NCBI RefSeq assembly: GCF_032854445.1
Contig: NC_088304.1
Coordinates: 31,939,732 to 32,003,731 of the forward strand
DNA from: Liolophura sinensis
Lineage: Eukaryota > Mollusca > Polyplacophora > Chitonida > Chitonidae
Length of the DNA stretch: 64,000 nt
Direction of reading: 5' to 3'
The position numbers and the translations under genes were made by a program. Each line of letters starts with the position of its first letter. Position 1 is the stretch's first letter. Of this stretch, positions 37,789-47,620 are shown one piece after another. The notes under the pieces were generated by a model that saw only the letters and a program-made list of their open reading frames with translations, did not search any database and had not been told where the DNA came from.

Positions 37789-38670
37789 ATTCCAAAGGCA
37801 GTTTGCTATGCCATAAATAATAAAAAGGTAATGTGTAACATCTTCCAGTGACGTTCCCGAATCTTTATGGTTTCGACGGAGTGTTTCGTATATATGTCAT
37901 CTGGTTATATCTAAATCATCACAAAAGATTGCCTAACCAGACAGCTTTAAACCAAATAATGAGCGTCTGTTGTTTTTTTTAAATGTGAAATGACGGGGTC
38001 GTCTGTTTGCAATGAGAAGAATTCATTAAATGTTTCGAAACAAGGAGAGATCTTTTTCTTGGAAATGTGTAACTATACACAGAGAATGTTGTTCGGAAGT
38101 AACTGAAAAATGACCAGTTATTAGCAATTAGACTGCGGCTGGAGAAAATATCATAAAATATTTATTTATTGCTCAGACATGTTTGTGACATAGCTAGGTT
38201 ATTCTCGCTCTACAAGGCCTATGACATGCAACTGCTTCAAGAAAGACTCTGTCAGCAGAATCTATAGCCGTTGTTGGCCCAAAAGCAACCGTCCCTTCAC
38301 AGCACACCTTCTTCCCTTTGTTACTATTTAGCAGGAGATTTTGTACAGTAAACCTACTCCATTAAAAATGACTTTTACGTCTCCTATTTTATAGGACTGC
38401 TGAATGAGACAAAGACAAAAATCTCTTCCAGAATAACAGCCAACCAGAGTACAGCTAGTATATATATACTCTATATTATACAGACCACACCAGCGGACAC
38501 AATGTGGACACGGTACCATGCATGCCGGCCATGTCAGACAATGAACTCTTGGGATCGGTGACTCTGAACATCAATTATGGATGACGGCTGGCGTAAGAGT
38601 TCCTACTTCGACCCTTAAATTTAGTTGATGCTGAGGCAACAAAAAGAATAGTAATAAAAGAATTAAAGTT
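37789..38670. other. Likely intron of the channel gene
   Basis: Lies directly after the splice donor of the minus-strand channel exon, so it should be intronic on that strand if the gene model holds. No further exon was recognised in it. Confidence 0.5.
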
Positions 38671-38679
38671 ACTTACTCC
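38671..38679 (-). other. 5' splice site (donor) of the channel exon
   Basis: Minus strand reads GGGA then GTAAGT, so the exon ends at 38677 after two bases of a codon (phase 2). Without splicing the frame meets TAA at once. Members of this channel family continue past this point into S6, so splicing is expected here. Confidence 0.85.
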
Positions 38680-39962
38680 CAGTTGCTGTCTGGTGGGGGT
38701 AGGTCTCCTATTGTCGTCAGAGTTAAAGTTGACCAGTATAACGACATCAAGTACTTCCGGGTCACTGACGCAAACTCCCCTGTTGGGTAAGGATATGCCC
38801 AATCACCCACAAATCCTTCCGCCTCTGAGATCAGGTAATAAAAAGCCGCAAACCAATGGGATCCTAGGAAAAGTAAATGGGTCAAATTCGCAACCCTAAA
38901 CAAGTTGGGATAGGCCGCTCTTGATTCCAGCATGTACATGAACCTGAGTGTCCGGTAGGTTTTTAAAAATCTTGGGAAACGAATCATTGGATGTATCCCT
39001 ATAAAAATCTGAAGCAAATCCAAAGGGAACAGGGAAATGATGTCAAAGTAAAAATTGGAAGATTTGTAATAATTCTGGCGTAACTTTCTCCCGTCGTATA
39101 CCATGAGTCCCTGCTCGAGGTAGCCCGTTCGAAACTGTACAACAATGTCCAGGGCATATATAGTGTCACAGACCGCATCAAACGTGAACCACACGGCCTC
39201 CCATCCATCCTGGATTTCTCTGAATCCTTCCCGGGCTATACACGTCCACCAGTTATATAACACCGCAAGCGTCACTATTGCAAGCCAGTAAAACATAAAC
39301 GTACCGTCCGGGTGAATGACTGCGCAGATCACGTTTTGATCCCGCCATTTGTAATCGTTATGGTCATCATTAGAGATACTGTCATCAGAATCCGTGCGTT
39401 GCTGGCGAGTTGAGAACTTCTTCAGGAAGGAATCCTGTCGATGGAGATTTCCTTTCTTTTTTGGCCTTTGCCTGACAGCGTTTGTCGTTTTAACTATTGT
39501 CCGTAACTTGCTCCAGTTGCTAGCACTCTGTAGAAAACCTTTGGAATTTTTCTTTGGCACAATTAGCTCTGGTTTCGATCTTTTCTTTGGATTGTTATTT
39601 GTTTTGACATCTATTTGTGGATCTTCGGAGGCTGGAGAGTCTAAGGTTGTAACATTGTCACCGTCACCGTCACCGTCAGCTATTGCCTTCTTGCGATCTA
39701 AAGTCGAGAGCTTTTCAGCACAATCCTCCGACCCGCTCATCGTTTTGTCTAAATCCGTGATTTTCAGGTTATCTTTCGCGCCCCCATTGTCAATTGACTG
39801 TCCGGTGTCATGTACGATCTCTTGTGGATGGTTCGCGGCAGGACTTGACGTCGTATCCACTTTAACAGGCTCGCTAGACAAGCTCAGTTTGTCGCTTGCC
39901 GTCGTCAGGTTCTCAGCACTCCTCGCGCTCGAGTCGCGCATGGGCGATACTTTGTCCTTCAT
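38677..39962 (-). CDS. CNG (cyclic-nucleotide-gated) cation channel subunit, first coding exon (partial)
   Basis: Encodes residues 1-428 plus part of codon 429 of a plasma-membrane cation channel opened by cGMP or cAMP. Residues 1-203 are a polar cytosolic N-terminus with Lys/Arg-rich patches (about 124-139 and 165-182). S1 is about 221-240, S2 256-275, S3 303-322, S4 326-345 (R328, R331, K334, R337, R340), S5 357-378, and the pore helix and filter 403-420 read YWSTLTLTTIGD. Segments ESRAAYPNLFRVANL and SEAEGF-GDW are typical of CNG alpha or invertebrate CNG-like subunits (family knowledge from memory), which would favour a CNGL-type protein over beta subunits (TIGG-type pore). The filter ends in Asp where most alpha subunits have Glu. 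S6, C-linker and nucleotide-binding domain must be in later exons, not found here. ATG 39962 is preceded in frame, eight codons upstream in the same exon, by TGA, which fixes the start. The 204-codon plus frame is its antisense shadow. Confidence 0.93.
39657..39677 (-). repeat. Hexanucleotide repeat inside the coding exon
   Basis: GTCACC on the plus strand repeats three and a half times, giving an alternating Asp-Gly run (residues about 97-102) in the disordered N-terminus of the channel. Length variation here would stay in frame. Confidence 0.85.
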
Positions 39963-40056
39963 TTCCGGATCACGTAGGTATCCTCATCCGGTTGAGGTGA
40001 GTTGTTAATTAGCGTGTATCATCCATTCGTGACAGTCATTTTAATAACTGCCAGAT
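39963..40056 (-). other. 5' untranslated part of the channel exon
   Basis: Lies between the predicted acceptor and the ATG. It contains the in-frame TGA at 39984-39986 and no competing long frame. At least one upstream non-coding exon is implied at higher coordinates. Confidence 0.65.
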
Positions 40057-40085
40057 CTGAAACATAAATTAGACAGGTGTTAGTA
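40057..40085 (-). other. 3' splice site (acceptor) and branch point
   Basis: On the minus strand, TACTAAC (40079-40085), an exact match to the optimal branch-point sequence, is followed by a T-rich stretch and TTTCAG, with the exon starting at 40056. The branch A lies about 21 bases from the AG, a normal spacing. Confidence 0.75.
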
Positions 40086-42308
40086 AGTACTAATATCAAC
40101 TTTAATGAACACTTTTATGAAATTAGAACTGTTTAGGAAACAGGGTTGTTGTTTTTTTTTGCTGCACCCCCGCCCCTCCAGAAAACCAAAACATACGAGT
40201 TACACTTCGCCCTATTCAAGGCCTAATTTCTGTGTTATTTTGTTTATTTATCTTCTGATTTGCCTACCCTTAAACTGTTGAGCGTGGGAACATTTTGTGA
40301 AAGGCTATACCCAAACCAGATACCAGAGCATAAACAATGCGTGAGATTGTGAAACTTTGCGTCATGTACCTCGTGCAGGTTTGTCAGGCTGTAAGTGTGT
40401 ATTTTAACGTATTATCCTTGGTCAAAATGAATAGTGGTTTTCTTCTAAAAGACAGTCAAGTACAACTTAAAGTAATTTTTGGCCTTTTCGGTGTTGAGGA
40501 GTATTTCGGAACGCCCAAAAAGCGTGTTCAGTGTAAAAGCGCTGAAAATATAAACAGAGCACATTTTGTGTAATTATCTCTCTCAATCAAGAGGGATAAA
40601 ACTGACACGTAATTGTTCTCACTGGTTTAAATGTATATATACAACGTTTCTGCTCATCAGTGGTGTATAGCCGACCAGTGGTGTCTCCTATACATAACCA
40701 ATAGCTTCGGCCAGAAGTCTAGCGTTCGAATCGAGCTCCTCCCGTTGTATGCTTAATTAACATATATATAGGAGGTTTACCATGGGCCGGTTTCAACGCA
40801 CACTCAGCTAAGTAAATCCATAACAAACATGACAAGGTATGTTGTAAAGATAAGACGAGCAATTTAATAGCTAAGGGAACTTCGTGAAACTTTTGGACAT
40901 GTAGCAGTGGTTTTTTGACCGTTCTCGTGTATTTTTTCACTCATGTGACAAAAATAAGTGCTCCAGTCTTGGTCTTATGGTGATGTCTACATATTATTGA
41001 TACCTGAGTATATGCATGATCAAAATCTGCGAACCAAGAAATTACGAAACAAACGGTAATCTATGCTGTGAATACGGAAATGGACAGGAACTGTCTCTTG
41101 AAACGAGTGAAAACATTGAGAAGAAAACTCAGATTAGCCTAACTTTCCGGCATTGAAACATTAAACACACATATAATGGTAGTAACTAAGACTAACTATT
41201 CTTTCTTGAACGTAAGCTTTTCAGCTGTAACAGCCTTCGTCAGAAGTGTGAAGTTGAAGTAGAGTAAACAGGTACATATGCAAGCGAGAGGACAAAATGG
41301 ATGTGAAATGAGTTCAGTGGTACCTGTTGGGTTGGTGGTCACACGCACGGTGATCGGAACTCCATCCATTGTTATTCCCTGTAGTGGGAACAAAACCCAA
41401 AGTCTGTATTGAGGCCATTCTTAATACTCTCAAATTTACTTATGATTTGTTGCTCACACATTTCTCTTTCCAGTTGAGTTTTGAAGTGTTTTTGAAACCG
41501 TAGACAAATCTTTGTCCAGTCTGCTAATATGATTCCTATTTAACCATTGTATAAGCCTATACACACATTAGCTAATTTTTCAGTTTTAGTTTTTTCTAAC
41601 CGCAACATCGCAAACGTTTCCTTTTCCACGTTGTCCTATTTATCACTGAATCAACGCAGACACATTAAGACGGCTTCCGTCAGAGTCTTGTTTTGTAATA
41701 AGCAGAGATTTTTGTTTGGTATTTGGCACGAGTCCATAATAATCAGACTAAAGTATGAGGGTCCAGGAAGATGAAAACAATCGAAACGCGGAGAAGATGC
41801 TCCTGAGTAGCTAACGTCAATAGAGCTGGAATTGGCGGGCCAAGAATGGAATATCCCATACGTGTGGACTGAAAGGCCAGTGGACAGAATGTAATCAAGT
41901 CGCTTACCTAAATGAAGGCCGTATCATGCGAGCTGTGTTATAAAATGCTACTCGAGATAAGTGAAAAAAAGCCTCAAGTTTTCATAAACGCTTTTCTTTC
42001 CTCTTCTAAATGAGACAGAGCTTACCAGGAAATTACTCTTAGCACTTGACACCGGAATTAAGTAACTCTCCAAATCATAGTAAGTCTTCGCCGAAAAATC
42101 TTGTCGAATAAAGAGCGCTATAGCAACGTTACACCTTCTCCTGTGTAGCTCAACGCCGTCTATTGCCATGACAAACAGAAATTGATTGGATACATTTTTC
42201 AGAGCGTGTTAATTTTCTGATTTTTGGCAACAACCCATTCTTTATATACATTCAACGCATTAATGAGTTGGAGAACACAATTTCTCTCTGCAATAATGAG
42301 TCAATATT
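40086..42308. other. No gene seen; probable upstream intron of the channel gene
   Basis: No recognisable exon. A minus-strand segment near 41218-41244 holds CTGACGA and GAAA around a short possible stem, which resembles a hammerhead ribozyme core but lacks demonstrable stems I and III (see rejected items). Confidence 0.5.
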
Positions 42309-42396
42309 GATTTATTTATTTCACTGGAGTTTTACGATGTACTCAAGAATATTTCACTTATACGACAGCGGACATCATTAGGAAAGGGAGGAAACA
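42309..42396 (-). mobile_element. SINE 3' fragment
   Basis: Minus-strand copy of the final part of the SINE body: CGTATAAGTGAAATATTCTT, AGTACATCGTAAAACTCC and the AAATAAATCA tail, truncated before the TTTCCTCCC block. Confidence 0.85.
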
Positions 42397-42548
42397 CTGA
42401 AACCAAATGTTTACTTACTTGAGGAACACTGAACATCACAATGGCCGAACTAAGAAAGTAAAGCAGCTGGAAGTGCCATACTACCTGGAAGTAAACCATT
42501 GATATCAGAGCTCTTAGCTTATGTATAATTTGTACCTGAATGTACCTT

Positions 42549-42810
42549 CTGGGGCCTCCGTGGCTCAGTTGGTTAGAGCGCTAGCGCAGTATAATGACCC
42601 AGGAGTATCTCACCAATGCGGTCGATGTGAGTTCAAGTCCAGCTCATGCTGGCTTCCTCTCCGGCCGTACGTGAAAAGGTCTGGCAGCAACCTGCGGATG
42701 GTGGTAAGTTTCCCCCGGGCTCTGCCCGGTTTCCACCCACCATAATGCTGGCCGCCGTCGTATAAGTGAAATATTCTTGAGTATGGCGTAAAACACCAAT
42801 CAAATAAATA
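42549..42810 (+). mobile_element. Full-length tRNA-derived SINE with target-site duplication
   Basis: Best reference copy in the window. The tRNA-like head GGCCTCCGTGGCTCAGTTGG (A box) and GAGTTCAAGTCC (B box) are followed by the body (CTGCTGGCTTCC-type block, CCTGCGGATGGTGGTAAG, CTCTGCCCGGTTTCCACCC, CATAATGCTGGCCGCCGTCG, TATAAGTGAAATATTCTTGA) and an AATAAATAAAT tail. Flanking AATGTACCTT at 42539-42548 and 42811-42820 is an exact 10-bp target-site duplication. The element carries no protein and would move by LINE enzymes after polymerase III transcription. The conserved body may belong to a broad invertebrate SINE superfamily (Meta-like, from memory, uncertain). The 74-codon frame is an artefact. 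Confidence 0.96.
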
Positions 42811-43262
42811 AATGTACCTTTAACATGAACGTCGCTGAAGTTAAGTAATTAGTACATGGGAAGTATCATTGGTAGATGCAAGAGGGAACATGTTCATTTT
42901 TAGAATAGTCATCTGTGCCTGAGTGTACCGTACACATGACGTCGCTGAAGTTAAGTAATTAGTAAATGGGAAGTACCAATGGTAGATGCAAGAGGGAACA
43001 TGTTCATTTTTAGACTGGTCGTCTGTGCCTGAGTGTATCGTACACATGACGTCATTTAAGTTATGTAAGTAGTACATGGGAAGTACCAATGGTAGATGCA
43101 AGAGGGGAAATGCTCATTTTTAGAATAGTCATCTGTGCCTGAGTGTACCGTACACATGGCGTCGCTTAAGTTAAGTAATTAATACGTGGGAAGTACCAAT
43201 GGTAGGTGCAGGGGGAGACATGTTCAGTCTTAGACTGGTTATTTGTTCCTAAATGTACCTTA
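42811..43262. repeat. 110-bp minisatellite, about 4 copies
   Basis: Units carry GTCGCTGAAGTTAAGTAATT, AGTACATGGGAAGTA, GGTAGATGCAAGAGGGAACA, TGTTCATTTTTAGA and CTGTGCCTGAGTGTACCGTA at 110-bp spacing. The SINE at 42549 interrupts its left edge: CCTGAATGTACCTT left of the SINE is the end of a unit. One unit contains a perfect TGACGTCA (43047-43054), others TGACGTCG. The 86-codon minus frame is an artefact. Confidence 0.93.
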
Positions 43263-45429
43263 AACTTCACAGATAGTACTTGTAAGTATATACCTGGAAG
43301 ATGACATTCAAGTCAGCAAAAATCAACACTTAAACTAAGTAAATAGTAAATTACCTGAGAGGCCATGAATCAAGAAAATGCTCAAACTCTGAACAGTTAT
43401 TACATGAGTGTATGTTAAGCATGGCAAAGGTGAAATCAAAGTTCTACAAACAGAAAGTACCTTAAACATAGGAGTGCTCATATTCTACAAGCATTTCCGC
43501 TATATCTTGTCCGACAACAAGTTCTCAGAGGAGTGTGTATTTGTTCCATTTCGAATAGCATTGAAGAGAGGGTGCAAGCTCTTTGAAGTAATATACTTGT
43601 TTAAACGGGATGGAAGAACACTAGCTCTAGTGGGCAAAATCAAAACGGAGGAACCGTTACCCGTTTCCTCTTCAGATAGGGCCTACCCCAAAGCACTGAT
43701 TAAACAGTTTATTTGATGTGCACTGTTTAGATCAGGTGGCAATTCGCGTGTCTAATCTCTTCCTATCGGGCGTGAGCACCTGCGACCAATGGGCAACCGG
43801 CGACGGGTATTTAACTCCACACGAATGGTCTGTTTAGTAAGGCGAGCGTTAATCACAGTGAGTTAGACATGACCTGGGAAGATAACGTGTACCGTGGAAT
43901 GAGCTTCCAACATAATATCGCCGACATAATTACGGAGAAAGAAATAAAATGCCGAAGCAGAAGGATGGGGGCTTCACGGCAAATGGTCACGACTGTGAAG
44001 AGATCGGTTGTGTGAACGGGCTGCTGAAAGCAAAGCAAAACGGTACTCTGATGTTACCGTTAATACATTCTGCCAATAGCGTCGTATAACAGTAAATAAA
44101 AGAAACGGGTAAGAGAAAATAGGTAGGAGGAAATCTTAAATGACTTAGGTGGCTGCGTTTCACACCTTAAAGTGTAAATCTTTTCTTCATACACAGGCAA
44201 AACATTTACTATATCTACTTATTCACTATTTCAGTTATTTCTTTATTTACTTCTTATTTATCTATTTATTTACTTTTTCTTTATTTTTTTGTAACGGAAA
44301 GTCAGTATCTTTTTCATTCATGTCATGGTTTTGTTGGCATATTCAGGGAAATGACACAGACTGTTTTATTTCAGCCAACAACCTGTCTCTGTATAAGATA
44401 GCAAGTCCTTCTGTCCAGAAGATAAAATTGGCCAAGCCACTGTTTGGATACTGTCTACCTCTTTTGAGGAGTAGGTCAAGGCGATAACTATACATGTATC
44501 TGTTTTTGTCAGTTTGTCTAGACATGGCTTCATGAAAGAAATAGGATGGTGTTGTGCGCATGCGCTTCTACTGACATCTACTACAGCGTGATGGCCATAT
44601 CTCGTCACCGGTACAATGTTTCTTGGCATCCATTTCTACAAAGCAGTTTTGGAGCTGACAACAACTTTATTGACAACATAGGATAGAGAACAGCCAGCCA
44701 CGTGTGTTTGGGGATCTGTTCGGGGGGCTATCAGTAAACAAACTGACAAAAAAGTTGACGGCTTAACAGAGAGGTGTCGTGTTGTGAGATTGCCCTTCCG
44801 GCTTCAGCACAACCCCGGCATACTTGGCCGTTTGTTGATTCCACAATATGTTTGCCGAATCCTTTCTGTCATTACTGATAGCGATCAGGAAAAGCTCTTT
44901 ACATGTCAATAAAAATTCCTCTACATTCGTCTATCCCTCGCTCTTCGAACTCATCCCGCTTTGTTCGGTTGTTTGTCGTGAGCTAACAAAGTCGGAGAGA
45001 AGTCCAAGAGAATAGACAGGATGAGACAGAGTAGAGATGTGCTTCTATTATGCACATATTGACTTTTCTCAGTCCAATAAAACATTCGACAAGAGAGACG
45101 GCCGCAATGAACACTTGAATTTACATTACAACGATATTTGTCGATAAGCCATAAACTTGAGGCGATGGAGAGAATTGCAGCGTTTTATGTCTGTAGTACT
45201 GATGTAGCGGAAACACGAACCCCCAACAACTGTGGAAATATCGTGTACCAAGCGAAAGTTCACCAAATAGCTGCCACATCTCGCACAAAGTCAATATATT
45301 CCGGATATACTATTCAATTAAATTGCAAGATATCAAACGACAGACAGACAAATATACAGACAGACCGAATCTCCGGCAGCCTACTTCATAATTGTGTTTT
45401 AATCCGGGGTTAGTGGCCGTCTTTTGAAA
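43263..45429. other. No confident gene
   Basis: A 102-codon plus frame at 43408-43716 and a 112-codon plus frame at 44149-44487 (partly T-rich low complexity) show no domain I recognise. Neither has convincing support. Confidence 0.45.
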
Positions 45430-45775
45430 GAATGAATGAATGAATGCTTGAGCTTTAATGTCGTACTTAACAATTTTTCAGTCATATGACAACGAGGAGT
45501 CATTAGATGTGTGTACACATAATGTGTCTTCTGGTAGCAGGGGGAGTACATGCCGCCAAAGTGCTGCGGCCAGTAAAGTATCATGCCGAAGACACCAGAC
45601 ATGACATCCCACCCAGCCACATTATACTGACATGGGGCCAACCAGTCCTGTTGCCTTGCTCTAACCTCTCAGTGCTGAACCCCAAGCAAGTACCATTCTT
45701 AAAGTCTTTGTTATATGAACCGACCGGGTTTGACCCCAGGGTCTCCTGACTTCGAGGCGGACGCTCTAGATCTAT
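45430..45775 (-). mobile_element. Second SINE family, full-length copy
   Basis: Minus-strand order is a tRNA-like head with AGAGCGTCCGCCTCGAAGTC and B-box-like GGGTCAAACCCGGTC, then a body with GGTACTTGCTTGG, CAGCACTGAGAGGTTAGAGC, AGTATAATGTGGCTGGG and GACACATTATGTGTACACAC, then TCATATGACTGAAAAATTGT, TAAGTACGAC and an ATTC-repeat tail at the left end. The simple-repeat tail and pol III-like boxes define it as a SINE distinct from the AAATAAAT family. The 80-codon frames on both strands are artefacts. Confidence 0.9.
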
Positions 45776-46154
45776 GAGCAGATGTAATCAAAGCGCATGT
45801 GGGATTCATATTCTGATTACCGACAGCTTGTGAAGTGGAATGATTGGAGATACTTATTGAACTTGAAGATAGATACTTATTCATTCGCCTAGAATATTTC
45901 TTGTCTCTTTCCGTCATTAATGGTAGTCATTTACTGCTTCTCTTTGTTAGAATCCCTCCCATTTCTAGCTCTGTATAAGTTCTTACTTCATCGGTGGTTC
46001 GTGTTGAGCGTTATTTTGAAACTTGATCCAGCCATTATTGACCGAAAGCGGTCATTATGGACTACGGTTGGTATATGGATGATTGTTTCGATACCTAGAT
46101 TGCTTGTTGCAGCCTAAAGTTGTATCATGAAAGCCTTCGCTGGCCAAATAATCA
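45776..46154. other. No gene seen
   Basis: Short spacer between the SINE and the 56-bp array, with only anonymous frames of 65-68 codons. Confidence 0.5.
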
Positions 46155-47620
46155 AGTAACTTCTGCTTGAAGTCCAATATCCCTTTAACAGTGGTGCCTC
46201 TAGGACGGTTAGTAACTCCTTCTAGAAGTCCAATATTCCTTTAGCAGAGATGCCTCTAGGACGGTTAGTAACTCCTTCTAGAAGTCCAATATACCTTTAG
46301 CAGTGATGCCTCTAGGACGGTTAGTAACTGCTTCTAGAAGTCCAATATCCCTTTAGCAGAGATGCCTTTAGGACGGTTAGTAACTCCTTCTAGAAGTCCA
46401 ATATCCCTTTGGCAGTGAGGCCTCTAAGACGGTTAGTAACTCCTTCTAGAAGTCCAATATCCCTTTGGCAGTGAGGCCTCTAGGACGGTTAGTAACTCCT
46501 TCTAGAAGTCCAATATCCCTTTAGCAGTGATGCCACTAGGACGGTTAGTAACTCCTTCTAGAAGTCCAATATCCCTTTAGCAGTGATGCCTCTAGGACGG
46601 TTAGTAACTCCTTCTAGAAGTCCAATATCCCTTTAGCAGTGATGCCTCTAGGACGGTTAGTAACTCCTTCTAGAATTCCAATTTCCCTTTAGCAGTGATG
46701 CCTCTAGGGCGGTTAGTAACTCCTTCTGGAAGTCCAATATCCCTTTAGCAGTGATTCCTCTAGGACGGTTAGTAACTCCTTCTAGAAGTCCAATATCCCT
46801 TTAGCAGTGATGCCTCTAGGACGGTTAGTAACTTCTTCTAGAAGTCCAATATCCCTTTAGCAGTGATGCCTCTTGGACGGTTAGTAACTCCTTCTAGAAG
46901 TCCAATATCCCTTTAGCAGTGATGCCTTTAGGACGGTTAGTAACTCCTTCTAGAAGTCCAATATCCCTTTGGCAGTGAGGCCTCTAGGACGGTTAGTAAC
47001 TCCTTCTAGAAGTCCAATATCCCTTTAGCAGTGATGCCACTAGGACGGTTAGTAACTCCTTCTAGAAGTCCAATATCCCTTTAGCAGTGATGCCTCTAGG
47101 ACGGTTAGTAACTCCTTCTAGAAGTCCAATATCCCTTTAGCAGTGATGCCTCTAGGACGGTTAGTAACTCCTTCTAGAAGTCCAATTTCCCTTTAGCAGT
47201 GATGCCTCTAGGGCGGTTAGTAACTCCTTCTGGAAGTCCAATATCCCTTTAGCAGTGATTCCTCTAGGACGGTTAGTAACTCCTTCTAGAAGTCCAATAT
47301 CCCTTTAGCAGTGATGCCTCTAGGACGGTTAGTAACTTCTTCTAGAAGTCCAATATCCCTTTAGCAGTGATGCCTCTTGGACGGTTAGTAACTCCTTCTA
47401 GAATTCCAATTTCCCTTTAGCAGTGATGCCTCTAGGACGGTTAGTAATTCCTTCTATAAGCCCAATATCCCTTTAGCAGTGATGCCTCTAGGACGGTTAG
47501 TAATTCCTTCTATAAGCCCAATTTCCCTTTAGCAGTGATGCCTCTAGGGTGGTTAGTAACTCCTTCTAGAAGCCCAATATCCCTTTAGCAGTGATGCCTC
47601 TAGGACGGTTAGTAACTCTT
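46155..47620. repeat. 56-bp minisatellite, about 26 copies, with 504-bp higher-order duplication
   Basis: The unit is CTCTAGGACGGTTAGTAACT, CCTTCTAGAAGTCCAATATC and CCTTTAGCAGTGATGC. Variant marks recur at exactly 504 bp (nine units): GCCACTAGG at 46532 and 47036, CTAGGGCGG at about 46705 and 47209, GATTCCTCT at about 46753 and 47257, AACTTCTTC at about 46830 and 47334, and CCTCTTGG at about 46868 and 47372. Nearly every unit holds the palindrome CTTCTAGAAG. All frames are stop-rich; no gene is involved. Confidence 0.96.

Noticed and set aside
39394-40008. 204-codon plus-strand reading frame
   Set aside because: It is the antisense of the channel exon, low in recognisable motifs and explained by the codon content of the real gene.
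41218-41244. Hammerhead ribozyme core on the minus strand (CTGACGA, short stem, GAAA), as in Penelope-like elements
   Set aside because: Stem II is imperfect and I could not find the matching strands for stems I and III; without them it is only a motif match.
42551-42640. tRNA gene with GGCTCAGTTGG and GAGTTCAAGTCC
   Set aside because: It is the head of the full-length SINE, with target-site duplication around the whole element.
43408-43716. 102-codon plus frame
   Set aside because: No recognised family and no clear splice sites; length within chance expectation.
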